Shown here one piece after another: positions 26,807 through 35,140 of a stretch of 42,676 nucleotides of DNA. Origin of the DNA: Gemmatimonadaceae bacterium (GTDB taxonomy: Bacteria > Gemmatimonadota > Gemmatimonadetes > Gemmatimonadales > Gemmatimonadaceae); the NCBI GenBank assembly GCA_022843265.1, contig JALHNZ010000029.1, forward strand, positions 1-42,676, written 5' to 3'. Position numbers and translations under genes: made by a program. Numbering within the stretch: position 1 is the stretch's first letter; every line of letters starts with the position of its first letter. A model generated the notes under the pieces. It did not search any database and was not told the origin of the DNA. It saw nothing but the letters and a program-made list of their open reading frames with translations.

Positions 26807-27502
26807 CTAACGATTGTTGCTCGTCGATCCCATCGCGTCGAGCATTTGTTGCATGCGTGCAACTTCGGTGCGCTGATCAACCTGCACATCAGACGCGAAC
26901 TTGAATACCGAATGATCCTGTCCAGCACCATCGGTGGCAAAGAGTGTGTCGACCATAACGACCGCGCCTCGATGATGCTGAATCATGAACGTCAGAAAGA
27001 GGCGGTCAAACTCACGGCCCTTCGCTGCGGCCAGCTCTGCAAGCTGTGCCGCAGTCAGCATGCCCGGCATGTTCGCGTGTGCTGCGTGCGAGACATCGCC
27101 GCCGTGCGCCGCGTGATCCGTCTGGAGCGCGGGCACGGGCTGCCGGCGATCGGAGAGCCAACGCTGCATGATGCGGATTTCGTCCGATTGTGCATTCACA
27201 ATGCGCGACGCAAGCGTTTGAATGGTCGGACCCGCGTTGTTCGTCGGCGCAAGATTCGACATGACAAGCGCCTGCGCGTGATGTCCGATCATGTCGGTCA
27301 TGAATCGCACGTCGGCGGGAGTGAATCGAAGCAGGGCCGAGTCCGTGCGGGCCCGCCAGATGGCCTCGGCTTCGGCTAGCGCCGGTGGTAATGTGGCCGG
27401 CTGCGGCGGCCCCGCTGGAGGTGCGGACGTTGCGCACGCGCTGGTGACGAGCAACACCAGCGGCAACACGCCTGACAGCGGAATAGAGCGACGAGCGTTC
27501 AT
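26807..27502 (-). CDS. DUF305 lipoprotein
   Basis: About 231 residues starting MNARRSIPLSG, with a lipoprotein signal (LVTSAC). Two DUF305 (ferritin-like) His-rich repeats are clear: FMTDMIGHHAQALVMSNLA and FMIQHHRGAVVMVDTLF. Each gives HH plus Met residues suited to binding a metal such as copper. Family members are thought to act in metal handling at the envelope; that is established only for a few. A Pro/Ala linker follows the lipobox. The start at 27502 was chosen over the open frame to 27565 because it gives the lipoprotein signal. It is first in the operon with the LVIVD gene and divergent from the MBL-RidA fusion gene. Confidence 0.87.
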   Translation of the reverse strand: MNARRSIPLSGVLPLVLLVTSACATSAPPAGPPQPATLPPALAEAEAIWRARTDSALLRFTPADVRFMTDMIGHHAQALVMSNLAPTNNAGPTIQTLASRIVNAQSDEIRIMQRWLSDRRQPVPALQTDHAAHGGDVSHAAHANMPGMLTAAQLAELAAAKGREFDRLFLTFMIQHHRGAVVMVDTLFATDGAGQDHSVFKFASDVQVDQRTEVARMQQMLDAMGSTSNNR

Positions 27503-27541
27503 AGCACGAAGTGTAGCAGACTTGAGGGGCGAAGCAGAGAG

Positions 27542-27563
27542 GAGCGGCCACCCTCGGCCGCTC
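27542..27563. promoter_or_regulatory. Inverted repeat in the divergent intergenic region
   Basis: Perfect 8-bp arms GAGCGGCC/GGCCGCTC (27542-27549 and 27556-27563) with a 6-base loop. It lies in the 209-base gap (27503-27711) between DUF305 and the fusion gene, near the DUF305 start. No T tract follows on either strand, so it is not a terminator; it could be an operator or leader hairpin. GC-rich palindromes also arise by chance in this genome. No clear promoter boxes are visible in the gap. Confidence 0.3.
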
Positions 27564-27711
27564 ACCCGTCATTACACCAAAGCCTTTGCATCGGTCTTTG
27601 TTCGGCCGCGAGTTCTCGTTGGGGATTCTTGAGCGCTGGGTATAGCGCGTCGATGCCGCGAACGGCACATATAGGGCGCGCTGCCCTCACCATACCCCGG
27701 ACGTTCTCCAG

Positions 27712-30165
27712 ATGACCGTCGCTCCCGCCCATCGCCTCGCCCTCGGCGCCGCCTCTCTGTTTGCCCTCAGCGCGCGTGAACTACCGCGTTACGATCGCAC
27801 GCTGCTCCTTGAGACCACCTCCGAGACCTCCGCCAACGCAAGCTTCGGCGACCTCGACGGCGACGGACACCTCGACATCGTCCTGGCCAAGGGTCGACAC
27901 TGGCCGCTTGTGAGTCGCGTGTTGCTCGGCGATGGTCGCGGCGGGGTCAGGGCAGCATACGATCTCGGACCAACGGCAGAGAAGACCTACTCGGCGCGCC
28001 TCGTGGACCTCGATGGCGATGGCGATCTCGACGTCGTGACGAGCAATGATGCGCCGAGTCGGAAGCTGGTGTATTTGAACGATGGCAAAGGCAGGTTCTC
28101 CGTCGGCTCGGAGTACGGGCGCCCCGACTGGCCGATGCGCAATGCCACTGTCGCCGATATGAACGGCGATGGACGCCCGGACATCATCGCCGCCAATCGT
28201 TACGGCCGCACCGCGGGCTCCAACTACATCTGCCTCAACCGCGGCGCAGGGCGGTTTGATGCCGAGTGCATTCCGTTCGCGAGCGAGCCTGCGACAACCA
28301 TCACGGCGGCGGATTTCAACGGAGACGGCTTCACCGACCTGCTGGTGCCACATCGCAATGGCGGTCAGAGTCGCCTCTACTTTGGTGCAGTCTCAGCGGA
28401 TCTCAGCAAGCTACGCAGCGTACCCTTCGGCCCGGCGGACGCACAAATTCGCATCGCCGAAGCAGCTGACCTGAATGGCGACGGACGCATGGACGTGGTG
28501 ACGATTGATGAAACGCGCGGTGTTGCCGTGTACGAAGGGCGCGGCGATGGCAGCTTCGCCGCGCCTCGCGCCGTTGGAGAGCGCGGCGTTGTGCCCTACG
28601 CACTCGCCGTGGGCGATCCCAACTGCGATGGCAAAGCGGATTTCATCGTCGGCAACATTCGCGCGCAGACCACCGTGTACTTCAACGATGGCAACGGAGA
28701 GCGCTTTACCCCGGTCACGATGGGTGATGCGCAAGGCGCCGCCTACGGTATCGGCATCGGTGACTTCGATGGAGATGGTCGCCCCGACATTGCCGTTGCA
28801 CGCTCGGAAGCGCCGAACGCGCTCTACTTTGGCGCTGGCAGCATGCCCTGCGCGCGCAACGCTGCCGCGGCGCCAGTTCAGGGCGCGATGAAAGCGGGCG
28901 AACTCCGTCTGGCCTACCTCGGCAACGCCGGCTGGGAGATCACGGACGGACAGACCGTGGTGTTAGTTGATCCCTTCGTGACGCAATTCAATCGCTGGAA
29001 CCGCGGTGGTACGGAGCGCGTGATTGCCCCGACCGATCCGTATCCCGCGGACACCGCGCTCATCAACCGTCACATCCAGCGCGCCGACTACATCCTGATT
29101 ACGCATGGTCACTCCGATCACGCGCTCGACGCGGGCCCGATCAGCAAGCGCACCGGTGCGGTGATCATCGGCACGGAGACCGCCGCCAATCTCGCGCGTG
29201 CGTACGACGTTGCCGAAGACAAGCTGATTACGGTTGTTGGCGGCGAGGACTACGACTTTGAGACCTTCTCGCTGCGCGTGATTCCCAGCATCCACAGCGC
29301 GCTCGACGACAAGCGTTACTTCGGTAACGGGCGAGGCATCGCCGGCACCGCACCGCGCGGACTGCGCGCGCCGTTGCGCCGCAACGAGTATCAGGAAGGT
29401 GGAAGCCTTGCCTACCTGATTCGCATCGGTGGCCACGAAGTGCTGGCCATGGGCTCCATGAACTTTCTCGAGCGCGAGATGGAGGGGCTGCGGCCAGACA
29501 TCGCGCTCGTGGGAGCCAATAGCCAACGATTGGAGATCTTCAACTACACGGGGCGCTTGATGCGCGCGCTTGGCTACCCGGCCGTCGTCATTCCTTCGCA
29601 TGCAGACGGTTATGGGAATCCGAATCCACCGGCGGCGGCGTTGGCAGACCGCGAGAAATTTCTCGGTGAAGTCGCTGCCGCATCGCCCATGAGCCGGACG
29701 ATCGTGCCCGTTTGGTTTGAACCGATCGTGATACCGGCGCGCGATATGACGCGCGAGGCCGCGATTCGCCGGAGCGCCGAACGGCGGCGCATCGACCCGC
29801 CCGGACTCGCCCCGCTGGTGCCGGCGTACTCCGTGGCCATTCGCGACGGCGACTTCGTTTTTGTGTCCGGCATGACAGGCGTCGTGCCGGGCACGCAAGA
29901 CATCATCGACGGTGGTGTGGCTGCTCAGACTCGGCAAACGTTGGAGAACATTCGCGGCTCGCTCGAGGCGGCTGGTGCAACGATGGCAGATGTGGGCGAA
30001 TGCACCGTGTTCCTCACGAGCATGGCGGACTATGCGGCGATGAACGCGGAATACATCCGATTCTTCCCTGTTGATCCACCGAGCCGCGCGACGCTCGCGG
30101 TCACGTCGCTGCCGCGACCAGCGGCGCGCGTCGAAATCAAATGCAGTGCGCGCTTGCGGCGGTGA
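27712..30165 (+). CDS. FG-GAP propeller - MBL-fold - RidA fusion protein
   Basis: 817 residues in one uninterrupted frame. The N-terminus (about 1-22) looks like a signal peptide. Residues about 40-385 hold seven FG-GAP/VCBS repeats with Ca-binding loops (FGDLDGDGHLD, LVDLDGDGDLD, ADMNGDGRPD, ADFNGDGFTD, ADLNGDGRMD, GDPNCDGKAD, GDFDGDGRPD), enough for a seven-bladed propeller. Residues about 395-690 form a metallo-beta-lactamase-fold domain of the UlaG-like type with HGHSDH (465-470) and later HADGYGNP. Residues about 699-813 form a RidA/YjgF domain with FVFVSGMTG, TRQTLENIRGSLEAAGA, R792 in PSRATLAV and E808 in RVEIK. RidA proteins hydrolyse reactive imines and normally act in the cytoplasm, so export would be odd. 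The ATG at 27712 lacks a strong Shine-Dalgarno. A stand-alone gene. Confidence 0.9.
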   Translation: MTVAPAHRLALGAASLFALSARELPRYDRTLLLETTSETSANASFGDLDGDGHLDIVLAKGRHWPLVSRVLLGDGRGGVRAAYDLGPTAEKTYSARLVDLDGDGDLDVVTSNDAPSRKLVYLNDGKGRFSVGSEYGRPDWPMRNATVADMNGDGRPDIIAANRYGRTAGSNYICLNRGAGRFDAECIPFASEPATTITAADFNGDGFTDLLVPHRNGGQSRLYFGAVSADLSKLRSVPFGPADAQIRIAEAADLNGDGRMDVVTIDETRGVAVYEGRGDGSFAAPRAVGERGVVPYALAVGDPNCDGKADFIVGNIRAQTTVYFNDGNGERFTPVTMGDAQGAAYGIGIGDFDGDGRPDIAVARSEAPNALYFGAGSMPCARNAAAAPVQGAMKAGELRLAYLGNAGWEITDGQTVVLVDPFVTQFNRWNRGGTERVIAPTDPYPADTALINRHIQRADYILITHGHSDHALDAGPISKRTGAVIIGTETAANLARAYDVAEDKLITVVGGEDYDFETFSLRVIPSIHSALDDKRYFGNGRGIAGTAPRGLRAPLRRNEYQEGGSLAYLIRIGGHEVLAMGSMNFLEREMEGLRPDIALVGANSQRLEIFNYTGRLMRALGYPAVVIPSHADGYGNPNPPAAALADREKFLGEVAAASPMSRTIVPVWFEPIVIPARDMTREAAIRRSAERRRIDPPGLAPLVPAYSVAIRDGDFVFVSGMTGVVPGTQDIIDGGVAAQTRQTLENIRGSLEAAGATMADVGECTVFLTSMADYAAMNAEYIRFFPVDPPSRATLAVTSLPRPAARVEIKCSARLRR

Positions 30166-30228
30166 TCGGCGCGACGCAGAACCAACTCACCTCAGCAGCG
30201 GTGGTGTGATTTGAACTCGCAGGCCCGT

Positions 30229-30579
30229 TTAGCGCAGTAGCAGATACTGACCAAGCGTGCCCAACACCGACATCACCAACGCGGCGATCAGCGACCAGCG
30301 GAAGCCGTCAATGGAAATCGCGTCGGTAATCGATGCGGTGATCGACAGCATGATCGCGTCAATGATCCACCGGGTGATGAACGCAAGCAGCCACGCCAGA
30401 CCGAGCGTCGCGATCGTGAACACGGTAAAGAACAGCCATCCAAGCAGGGCGTTCAGCACGCCCAAAATGGCCGCGACCAAAAACGCGCTGCCGAAGCTCT
30501 TGACCTTGACGCCGGGGAGCAGATACGCCGTGAGCCACACGCTCACGGTGAGGATGAGCCAGGAAAGGAGAAAGTTCAT
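30229..30579 (-). CDS. Phage holin family 4-like small membrane protein
   Basis: 116 residues starting MNFLLSWLILTV. Four hydrophobic segments span nearly the whole length (about 3-20, 29-50, 52-72, 85-115). It fits the Phage_holin_4_2 / YvlD-like family, which despite its name is widespread in bacterial chromosomes and not linked to phage. It starts 70 bases beyond the stop of the next leftward gene, so the two may be co-transcribed. The frame is open to 30639 but the first 20 codons lack family similarity. Confidence 0.8.
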   Translation of the reverse strand: MNFLLSWLILTVSVWLTAYLLPGVKVKSFGSAFLVAAILGVLNALLGWLFFTVFTIATLGLAWLLAFITRWIIDAIMLSITASITDAISIDGFRWSLIAALVMSVLGTLGQYLLLR

Positions 30580-30648
30580 ATGCTGTTCTACGCACTGGCC
30601 AGGGTAAGGTTTCGTTTGCCGCAGACAACGCGACGTCATTCGGAAGGA

Positions 30649-31131
30649 CTACGCCTGCAGCGCGCTCACCTGCTCGCCAATGCCGGGCCATCCATTGGCG
30701 CTGTATCGGACGAGTGCATGCAGATAGCGCATGCCATCCTCGCCAAACGCCGGATACACGGCCTGGACGCCACGCACGACGGCGTCCGCGTCTGCGAACG
30801 GTGGCTCGAGTTCTTCTTCGATGACGCCGTTGCTGTGTTTGACACCAGCGGCTTCGAGAAACGCAATCTGGATGGCCGGTTCCAGCTCCACGTACAACAG
30901 CTGCAGCAACTCGAGCTCATCGGTCGCGTTTTCGGCATTCAGACGTACCACTTCCTTCGACAAACGATCAACCGGCCACGTCTGCACCGCAGACGCGCGA
31001 AACCCACCGCCACGTGAGGCGAGGCGCAGCGCGAACTTTGCGCGAACGTCCTTGTGATTGGTGATCGCGTGTGCGACAAGTGCCGCACGCTTGGCGGCGG
31101 GAAGGGATCGGTAAGGAGAGAGGTTGGCCAT
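30649..31131 (-). CDS. Unknown protein, divergent from polyphosphate kinase
   Basis: 160 residues beginning MANLSPYRSLPAAKRAALVAH. It is mostly helical and soluble, acidic in the middle (residues about 60-120, ELELLQLLYVELEPAIQIAF and EEELEPPFADADAVVRGVQ), with no signal peptide, membrane segment or cysteine. I do not recognise a family. Its ATG lies only 36 bases from the likely start of ppk on the opposite strand, so the two promoters must overlap the genes or each other. A link to polyphosphate metabolism is possible from position only. Confidence 0.75.
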   Translation of the reverse strand: MANLSPYRSLPAAKRAALVAHAITNHKDVRAKFALRLASRGGGFRASAVQTWPVDRLSKEVVRLNAENATDELELLQLLYVELEPAIQIAFLEAAGVKHSNGVIEEELEPPFADADAVVRGVQAVYPAFGEDGMRYLHALVRYSANGWPGIGEQVSALQA

Positions 31132-31167
31132 GCCGGAAAACTATTGCGCGGCGGGATAAGTTGCACC

Positions 31168-33279
31168 ATGCTCGGAGCCGAACCCGCCACGATGCTCGAT
31201 CCGGAACTCAGCCTGCTGGCCTTTCAGCGCCGCGTGCTGGCGCTCAGTGGCGATCCGCGTGTGCCGCTGCTTGAACAGCTCCGATTCCTTGGCATCGTTA
31301 CCAGCAACATTGACGAGCTGTACATGCTGCGCATGGCCGAACTTCGCCGCGGCGCAGTGGAAGGTCCGGACGACGGCCCAGCGCGCGCCAAACTCGATGT
31401 GGTGGAGTCGACCGTGCGGGCGCTCATGCAGGAGCACTGGCGTGTTGCCGATGCCTGTCTTCGCGCGGCTGAACTCCATGGTGTGCACGTCAGACGATGG
31501 GCTTCGCTCTCCGACCAGCAGCAGGCCGCGCTGCGCGAAGAATTTGCGCGTGAGATGCAACCGGCGCTTCGCTCACACGCCATCACGTACAGTCCCGGGC
31601 ATCCGCTTCCGCACTTGCCTCATCTGGGACTCTCGTTGGCCGTTGTCTACCGGGAAGCCGCCGACTCTCGTTTGCGACTGGCTGAGCACGAGTTGCCGGG
31701 TGATGTGCCTCGCATGTGGCGTGTACCGCTCACAGCAGCAGACGTCATTCCGGTGGAAGAGGTGCTGCGCGCCAATGTGACGACGATGTATCCGGGCGTG
31801 CTCGTTGAAAGCGCGCATCTCTTCAGGGTCACGCGCGGTGGTGATCTGCGCATCGACGACGACCCGGCCATCGATCTGCTTGGCGCCGTGGAGCGCGCAA
31901 CGGCGCTGCGCCCGCTGAATCCGGCCGTGCGCGTTGAAGTGGAACGCGACACGCCAGCGCATGTCAGCGCGCTGATTCTCGATACGTTGCGGCGCGACGC
32001 GGTAGGGCGCGATCTCGAACTCACCGTGACCGATGTGCAGCGTGTTGACGGCCTGCTCGATTTACGATGTCTCGCCAACCTGCCGCTGCCTGGCGGCGGA
32101 ACGCTTGAATATGAGCCGTTCCAGGGACGTGTGGTGGTTGACCCTTCCGCGTGCATGCTCAACGCAATCCGTGAATGCGACCTGCTGCTGCATCACCCCT
32201 TTGACAGTTTTGACGACTCCGTGTCGCGCCTCTTTGAAGAGGCGGCAGTCGACGAGGCGGTGACGGAAATTTGCGTCACGTTGTATCGCGTGGGCACACC
32301 ATCGCGCATTGCGGCGGCGCTGGTGCGCGCTGCGCAGAGCGGCAAGTCGGTGTTTGCGCTGGTGGAGCTGCAAGCCCGCTTTGATGAAGCACACAATGTG
32401 AACTGGGCGCGTGCCATTGAGCGTGCCGGCGGGCGCGTGGTGTACGGCTTGCCCGGACTCAAGGTGCACGCCAAAGCGGCGTTGATTGTACGCAACGAAG
32501 CCGATGGTGAGCGCGTGTACGCACACGTTGGGTCGGGCAACTACAACAGCCGGAGCGGCCGACAGTACACCGACGTGAGCCTGTTCACCGCTCGCGCCGG
32601 TATCACCAATGATCTGCGCACATTTTTCGCCGCGCTTTCAGGTGCGCGGACCGGCGTGCCCGAGGCGCCGGCTCCGCTCACCGGCGACGGGCTTGTGGCG
32701 CCGCACCAGTTGCGCGAAGCGCTGCTCGCCAGCATAACACGCGAAGCCGAGCATGCACGTGCCGGGCGCCCCGGACGCATCGACTTCAAGATGAACGCGC
32801 TGGCTGATCGTGAAATGGCGCAGGCGCTTCGCAGCGCGGCAGATGCTGGTGTGCAGGTCACGTTGATGGTGCGCGGCATTTGTATTCTAGCGCCGCTTTC
32901 ATCGGATACTCCGCACGGTTTCCGCATCATCTCCGTTGCCGGGCGTTATCTCGAGCACTCACGTGTGTATCGCTTTGAGAATGGCGGTGCGCCCGAGTTC
33001 TGGATTGGCTCATCAGATTTGCGTCCGCGCAATTTGCGGCGTCGTGTTGAGTTGCTGGTGCGCGTGCATGATGCGAACGCGCAGCGCACACTGGACACCT
33101 TGCTCTCGCGTTACGCGGACGACGCAACGGCCTGGGAGCTGCGTGCCGATGGCGAGTACTACCAGCGGAGCGGCGATACGAGCGCGCAGGACTTGTACGC
33201 GCGGGATGTGAGCTATGATCAGGGAGCGACGCGTTTGCATTCAACCACCGGTCTGGTGCAACGAACGCCCAGGTCGTGA
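31168..33279 (+). CDS. ppk: Polyphosphate kinase 1
   Basis: About 703 residues from ATG 31168, normal for PPK1, which reversibly makes polyphosphate from ATP. Landmarks run through the whole length: LAFQRRVLALSGDPRVPLLE, then LGIVTSNIDELYMLRMAELR (N domain), HHPFDSF, EICVTLYRVG, the catalytic GLKVHAKAALIVR (H434, equivalent to E. coli H435), GSGNYNSRSGRQYTDVSL, FKMNALAD, and YLEHSRVYRF with the second His (H597). All the key residues appear to be intact. The frame is open back to 31054, into the divergent gene, but the family N-terminus starts at about residue 8 of this model; ATG 31192 is an alternative. No exopolyphosphatase or phosphate-transport gene is adjacent. Confidence 0.95.
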   Translation: MLGAEPATMLDPELSLLAFQRRVLALSGDPRVPLLEQLRFLGIVTSNIDELYMLRMAELRRGAVEGPDDGPARAKLDVVESTVRALMQEHWRVADACLRAAELHGVHVRRWASLSDQQQAALREEFAREMQPALRSHAITYSPGHPLPHLPHLGLSLAVVYREAADSRLRLAEHELPGDVPRMWRVPLTAADVIPVEEVLRANVTTMYPGVLVESAHLFRVTRGGDLRIDDDPAIDLLGAVERATALRPLNPAVRVEVERDTPAHVSALILDTLRRDAVGRDLELTVTDVQRVDGLLDLRCLANLPLPGGGTLEYEPFQGRVVVDPSACMLNAIRECDLLLHHPFDSFDDSVSRLFEEAAVDEAVTEICVTLYRVGTPSRIAAALVRAAQSGKSVFALVELQARFDEAHNVNWARAIERAGGRVVYGLPGLKVHAKAALIVRNEADGERVYAHVGSGNYNSRSGRQYTDVSLFTARAGITNDLRTFFAALSGARTGVPEAPAPLTGDGLVAPHQLREALLASITREAEHARAGRPGRIDFKMNALADREMAQALRSAADAGVQVTLMVRGICILAPLSSDTPHGFRIISVAGRYLEHSRVYRFENGGAPEFWIGSSDLRPRNLRRRVELLVRVHDANAQRTLDTLLSRYADDATAWELRADGEYYQRSGDTSAQDLYARDVSYDQGATRLHSTTGLVQRTPRS

Positions 33280-33322
33280 ACGCCTGAGCGCTGCCTCGCG
33301 TGGGAGCGGTGGGCGCGCTCGC

Positions 33323-33628
33323 CTATTCGACGCTCGGCAATACGCGCGTCAAAAGCGATTCCCACACCGCATCAACCGCATCAATGGCAGCGGTATCGAT
33401 CGACGCACTATCAAGGCGCGTCATCAGTCGACGACGGTTGCGATGGTAGTACTTGGCGTAGCGCTCTTCCGCCTCACCACGCGATTGATTCTTCGCGTAC
33501 CAACCCGCGACCACAGCGAGCGTCGCTTCGTTCCATGCCTTCGCCGGAATTGAGCCCTCTTCGAACTGCATGACCAGATCCCATTCCCAGGACCGGTGCT
33601 CGGCGGTGTGCGAATCGTTGTGTGACAT
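33323..33628 (-). CDS. Unknown small soluble protein
   Basis: 101 residues starting MSHNDSHTAEHRSWEWDLVM. It is rich in Trp, Tyr, Arg and Glu (FEEGSIPAKAWNEATLAVVA, then RYAKYYHRNRRRLMTRLDS), with no signal peptide or membrane segment. I do not recognise the family, but the dense aromatic and charged pattern looks like a real folded protein. It converges on ppk with a 43-base gap. The 217-base gap upstream to the next rightward gene (33629-33845) presumably holds both divergent promoters; I see no clear boxes in it. The start at 33628 was preferred over the longer frame to 33721. Confidence 0.65.
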   Translation of the reverse strand: MSHNDSHTAEHRSWEWDLVMQFEEGSIPAKAWNEATLAVVAGWYAKNQSRGEAEERYAKYYHRNRRRLMTRLDSASIDTAAIDAVDAVWESLLTRVLPSVE

Positions 33629-33845
33629 GAGACGTTTCCGGACGTGAGGCGCGTGAGAGGTCGCGAAGGCCAGCGGGCTCGGTGCCGTGCAAGTTACTCC
33701 GCGGGACACCTCCGCGGGCATGCTACGTCATGCGGCCACCACGCCTACGTCAGCTGCCCTATATCGCGGACTGAGAGGCGGGCGAATATTTGGGGGGCAT
33801 CAAGGCAGGCGCTCTCTCATCACTGCTACCGCGGAGCAGCATGAC

Positions 33846-34493
33846 ATGTGTATCGCACCCATGGTTCGGCTCGCAGCACGCATCGGGTCGCTCGCCATCG
33901 TGTGGCTCGCCATCGCGCCAATCGTACACGCGCCCCTCGCGGCGCAGTCCGTGTCGATCTGGTCATTGGAAAAGGGCGACCGAATTCGTCTGGTACCGAT
34001 CGATCCGCTCGGGGCATCCGGTCCGCCTACGATCGGCCAGTTTAGCACCTTCGCTCGGGACACCGTACATATCGCGCTTGAAAATGGCGGTTCGAGCGCC
34101 TTCGCGCTGCGTGATGTGTCGCGATTGAGTCGCAGCCGCGGTCGCACACGCGCTACAAAGTATGGCGTGGGAATCGGTCTCGCAGTCGGTGCGGTGGTCG
34201 GGCTTGCCAGTGGCAATCAGCGAGACCGAAATCGTGGCACGTGTGATCCCAACGTGGACCCTCGCTGCGACTTCAAAGTCGGTCCGGTCACCGTTCCTCC
34301 GGGAGCGGTGACCGCCACCATCGCCGGCCTGGCGATCGGCGGCATTGTCGGCTCCTTGATCCAATACGAAGCGTGGAACGATGTGAAGTTTGAGCTCAGC
34401 CCTCAGGGCTTCAGCTTCACACTTTCGATGGAATCGAGGGCAGGAAATCGCGTGCGAAAGAACGCGTTGCCGTCGCGCAATATGCGACGCTGA
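33846..34493 (+). CDS. Unknown secreted or membrane protein with glycine-zipper segments
   Basis: 215 residues. GGAG at 33833-33836, nine bases before ATG 33846, supports this start. The N-terminus is a signal peptide ending near PLAAQS. The first domain (about 35-95: IWSLEKGDRIRLVPIDP, FARDTVHIALENG, FALRDVSRLSRSRG) looks like a small beta-barrel of unknown role. Two glycine-rich hydrophobic segments follow, GVGIGLAVGAVVGLASG and ATIAGLAIGGIVGSL, separated by a segment with CDPNVDPRCD, whose two cysteines may pair. Such zippers suggest membrane association. The last ~30 codons overlap, antisense, the end of the cyclophilin gene (34403-34493), so the true C-terminal tail deserves checking. 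Confidence 0.72.
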   Translation: MCIAPMVRLAARIGSLAIVWLAIAPIVHAPLAAQSVSIWSLEKGDRIRLVPIDPLGASGPPTIGQFSTFARDTVHIALENGGSSAFALRDVSRLSRSRGRTRATKYGVGIGLAVGAVVGLASGNQRDRNRGTCDPNVDPRCDFKVGPVTVPPGAVTATIAGLAIGGIVGSLIQYEAWNDVKFELSPQGFSFTLSMESRAGNRVRKNALPSRNMRR

Positions 34494-35068
34494 AGATTGG
34501 ATTCTTCTTGATACTCGGGATTGATGCGATCCACAACGTCCATTCCCTGCACCACTTCACCAACCGGCGTGAAGCCCTGGTCGTCGAGATAATCGTTGTC
34601 CACGAGGTTGAAGAACAGTTGCGTTGAGCGTGTGTTGGGCCCCGACGTTGCAAACACCAACGTGCCGCGTCGATTGCTCACCTTCACAGGCTCATCCTCG
34701 AACTCGAGCTTCTCAAACACCGCATCAACATCTGGCCGTCCGCTCAGACCAAACTGCACGGCGAACCCGGGCACCACGCGAAAAAAGCGCGCGCCGTCAA
34801 AAAACCCGTGCGACGCGAGGTAGTGGAGACGATCAGCGCCGAGCGGTGACCAACGCCGGTGTACACGCACGTCAACGGCGCCAGCGCTTGTGACAAAGGT
34901 TACGGTAAACGAATCCGGCGCCGTGGCAGTGAGTGCCGCCGCGTCAGGGTTGAGAAGCGCCGCGTCGGCCGGATTCACGTCGCGCTGCGCGGTGTCGGTT
35001 TCTGCGGAGCCGCACGCCGTCGTAACAACGCACGCGAGGGCCAGCAGCGGGAGCATGATTGGACGCAT
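34403..35068 (-). CDS. Cyclophilin-type peptidyl-prolyl isomerase, lipoprotein
   Basis: 221 residues. Lipoprotein signal with lipobox VTTAC, then a linker, then a cyclophilin domain (about 55-205). The active-site phrase FFDGARFFRVVPGFAVQFG contains the catalytic Arg. GTLVFATSGPNTRSTQLFFN and a closing FTPVGEVVQGMDVVDRIN are typical. It should catalyse proline cis-trans isomerisation on exported proteins at the inner or outer membrane. It is divergent from the DUF456 gene across a 72-base gap and overlaps the unknown glycine-zipper gene tail-to-tail by 91 bases. Confidence 0.93.
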   Translation of the reverse strand: MRPIMLPLLALACVVTTACGSAETDTAQRDVNPADAALLNPDAAALTATAPDSFTVTFVTSAGAVDVRVHRRWSPLGADRLHYLASHGFFDGARFFRVVPGFAVQFGLSGRPDVDAVFEKLEFEDEPVKVSNRRGTLVFATSGPNTRSTQLFFNLVDNDYLDDQGFTPVGEVVQGMDVVDRINPEYQEESNLQRRILRDGNAFFRTRFPALDSIESVKLKP

Positions 35069-35140
35069 CTCGCAACTTATCGCCGCGCCGCGCCAGCTGT
35101 CGACTGAACCCGCTGGCGTCCGGCGTACGTAGGTTTATTC

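Noticed and set aside
30205-30225. A tRNA-like T-loop (GTTCAAATC on the minus strand, 30208-30216) just before the small membrane protein gene
   Set aside because: The flanking bases do not form the five-pair T stem, and no acceptor stem, anticodon arm or D arm fits around it. A nine-base match is expected by chance at this scale.
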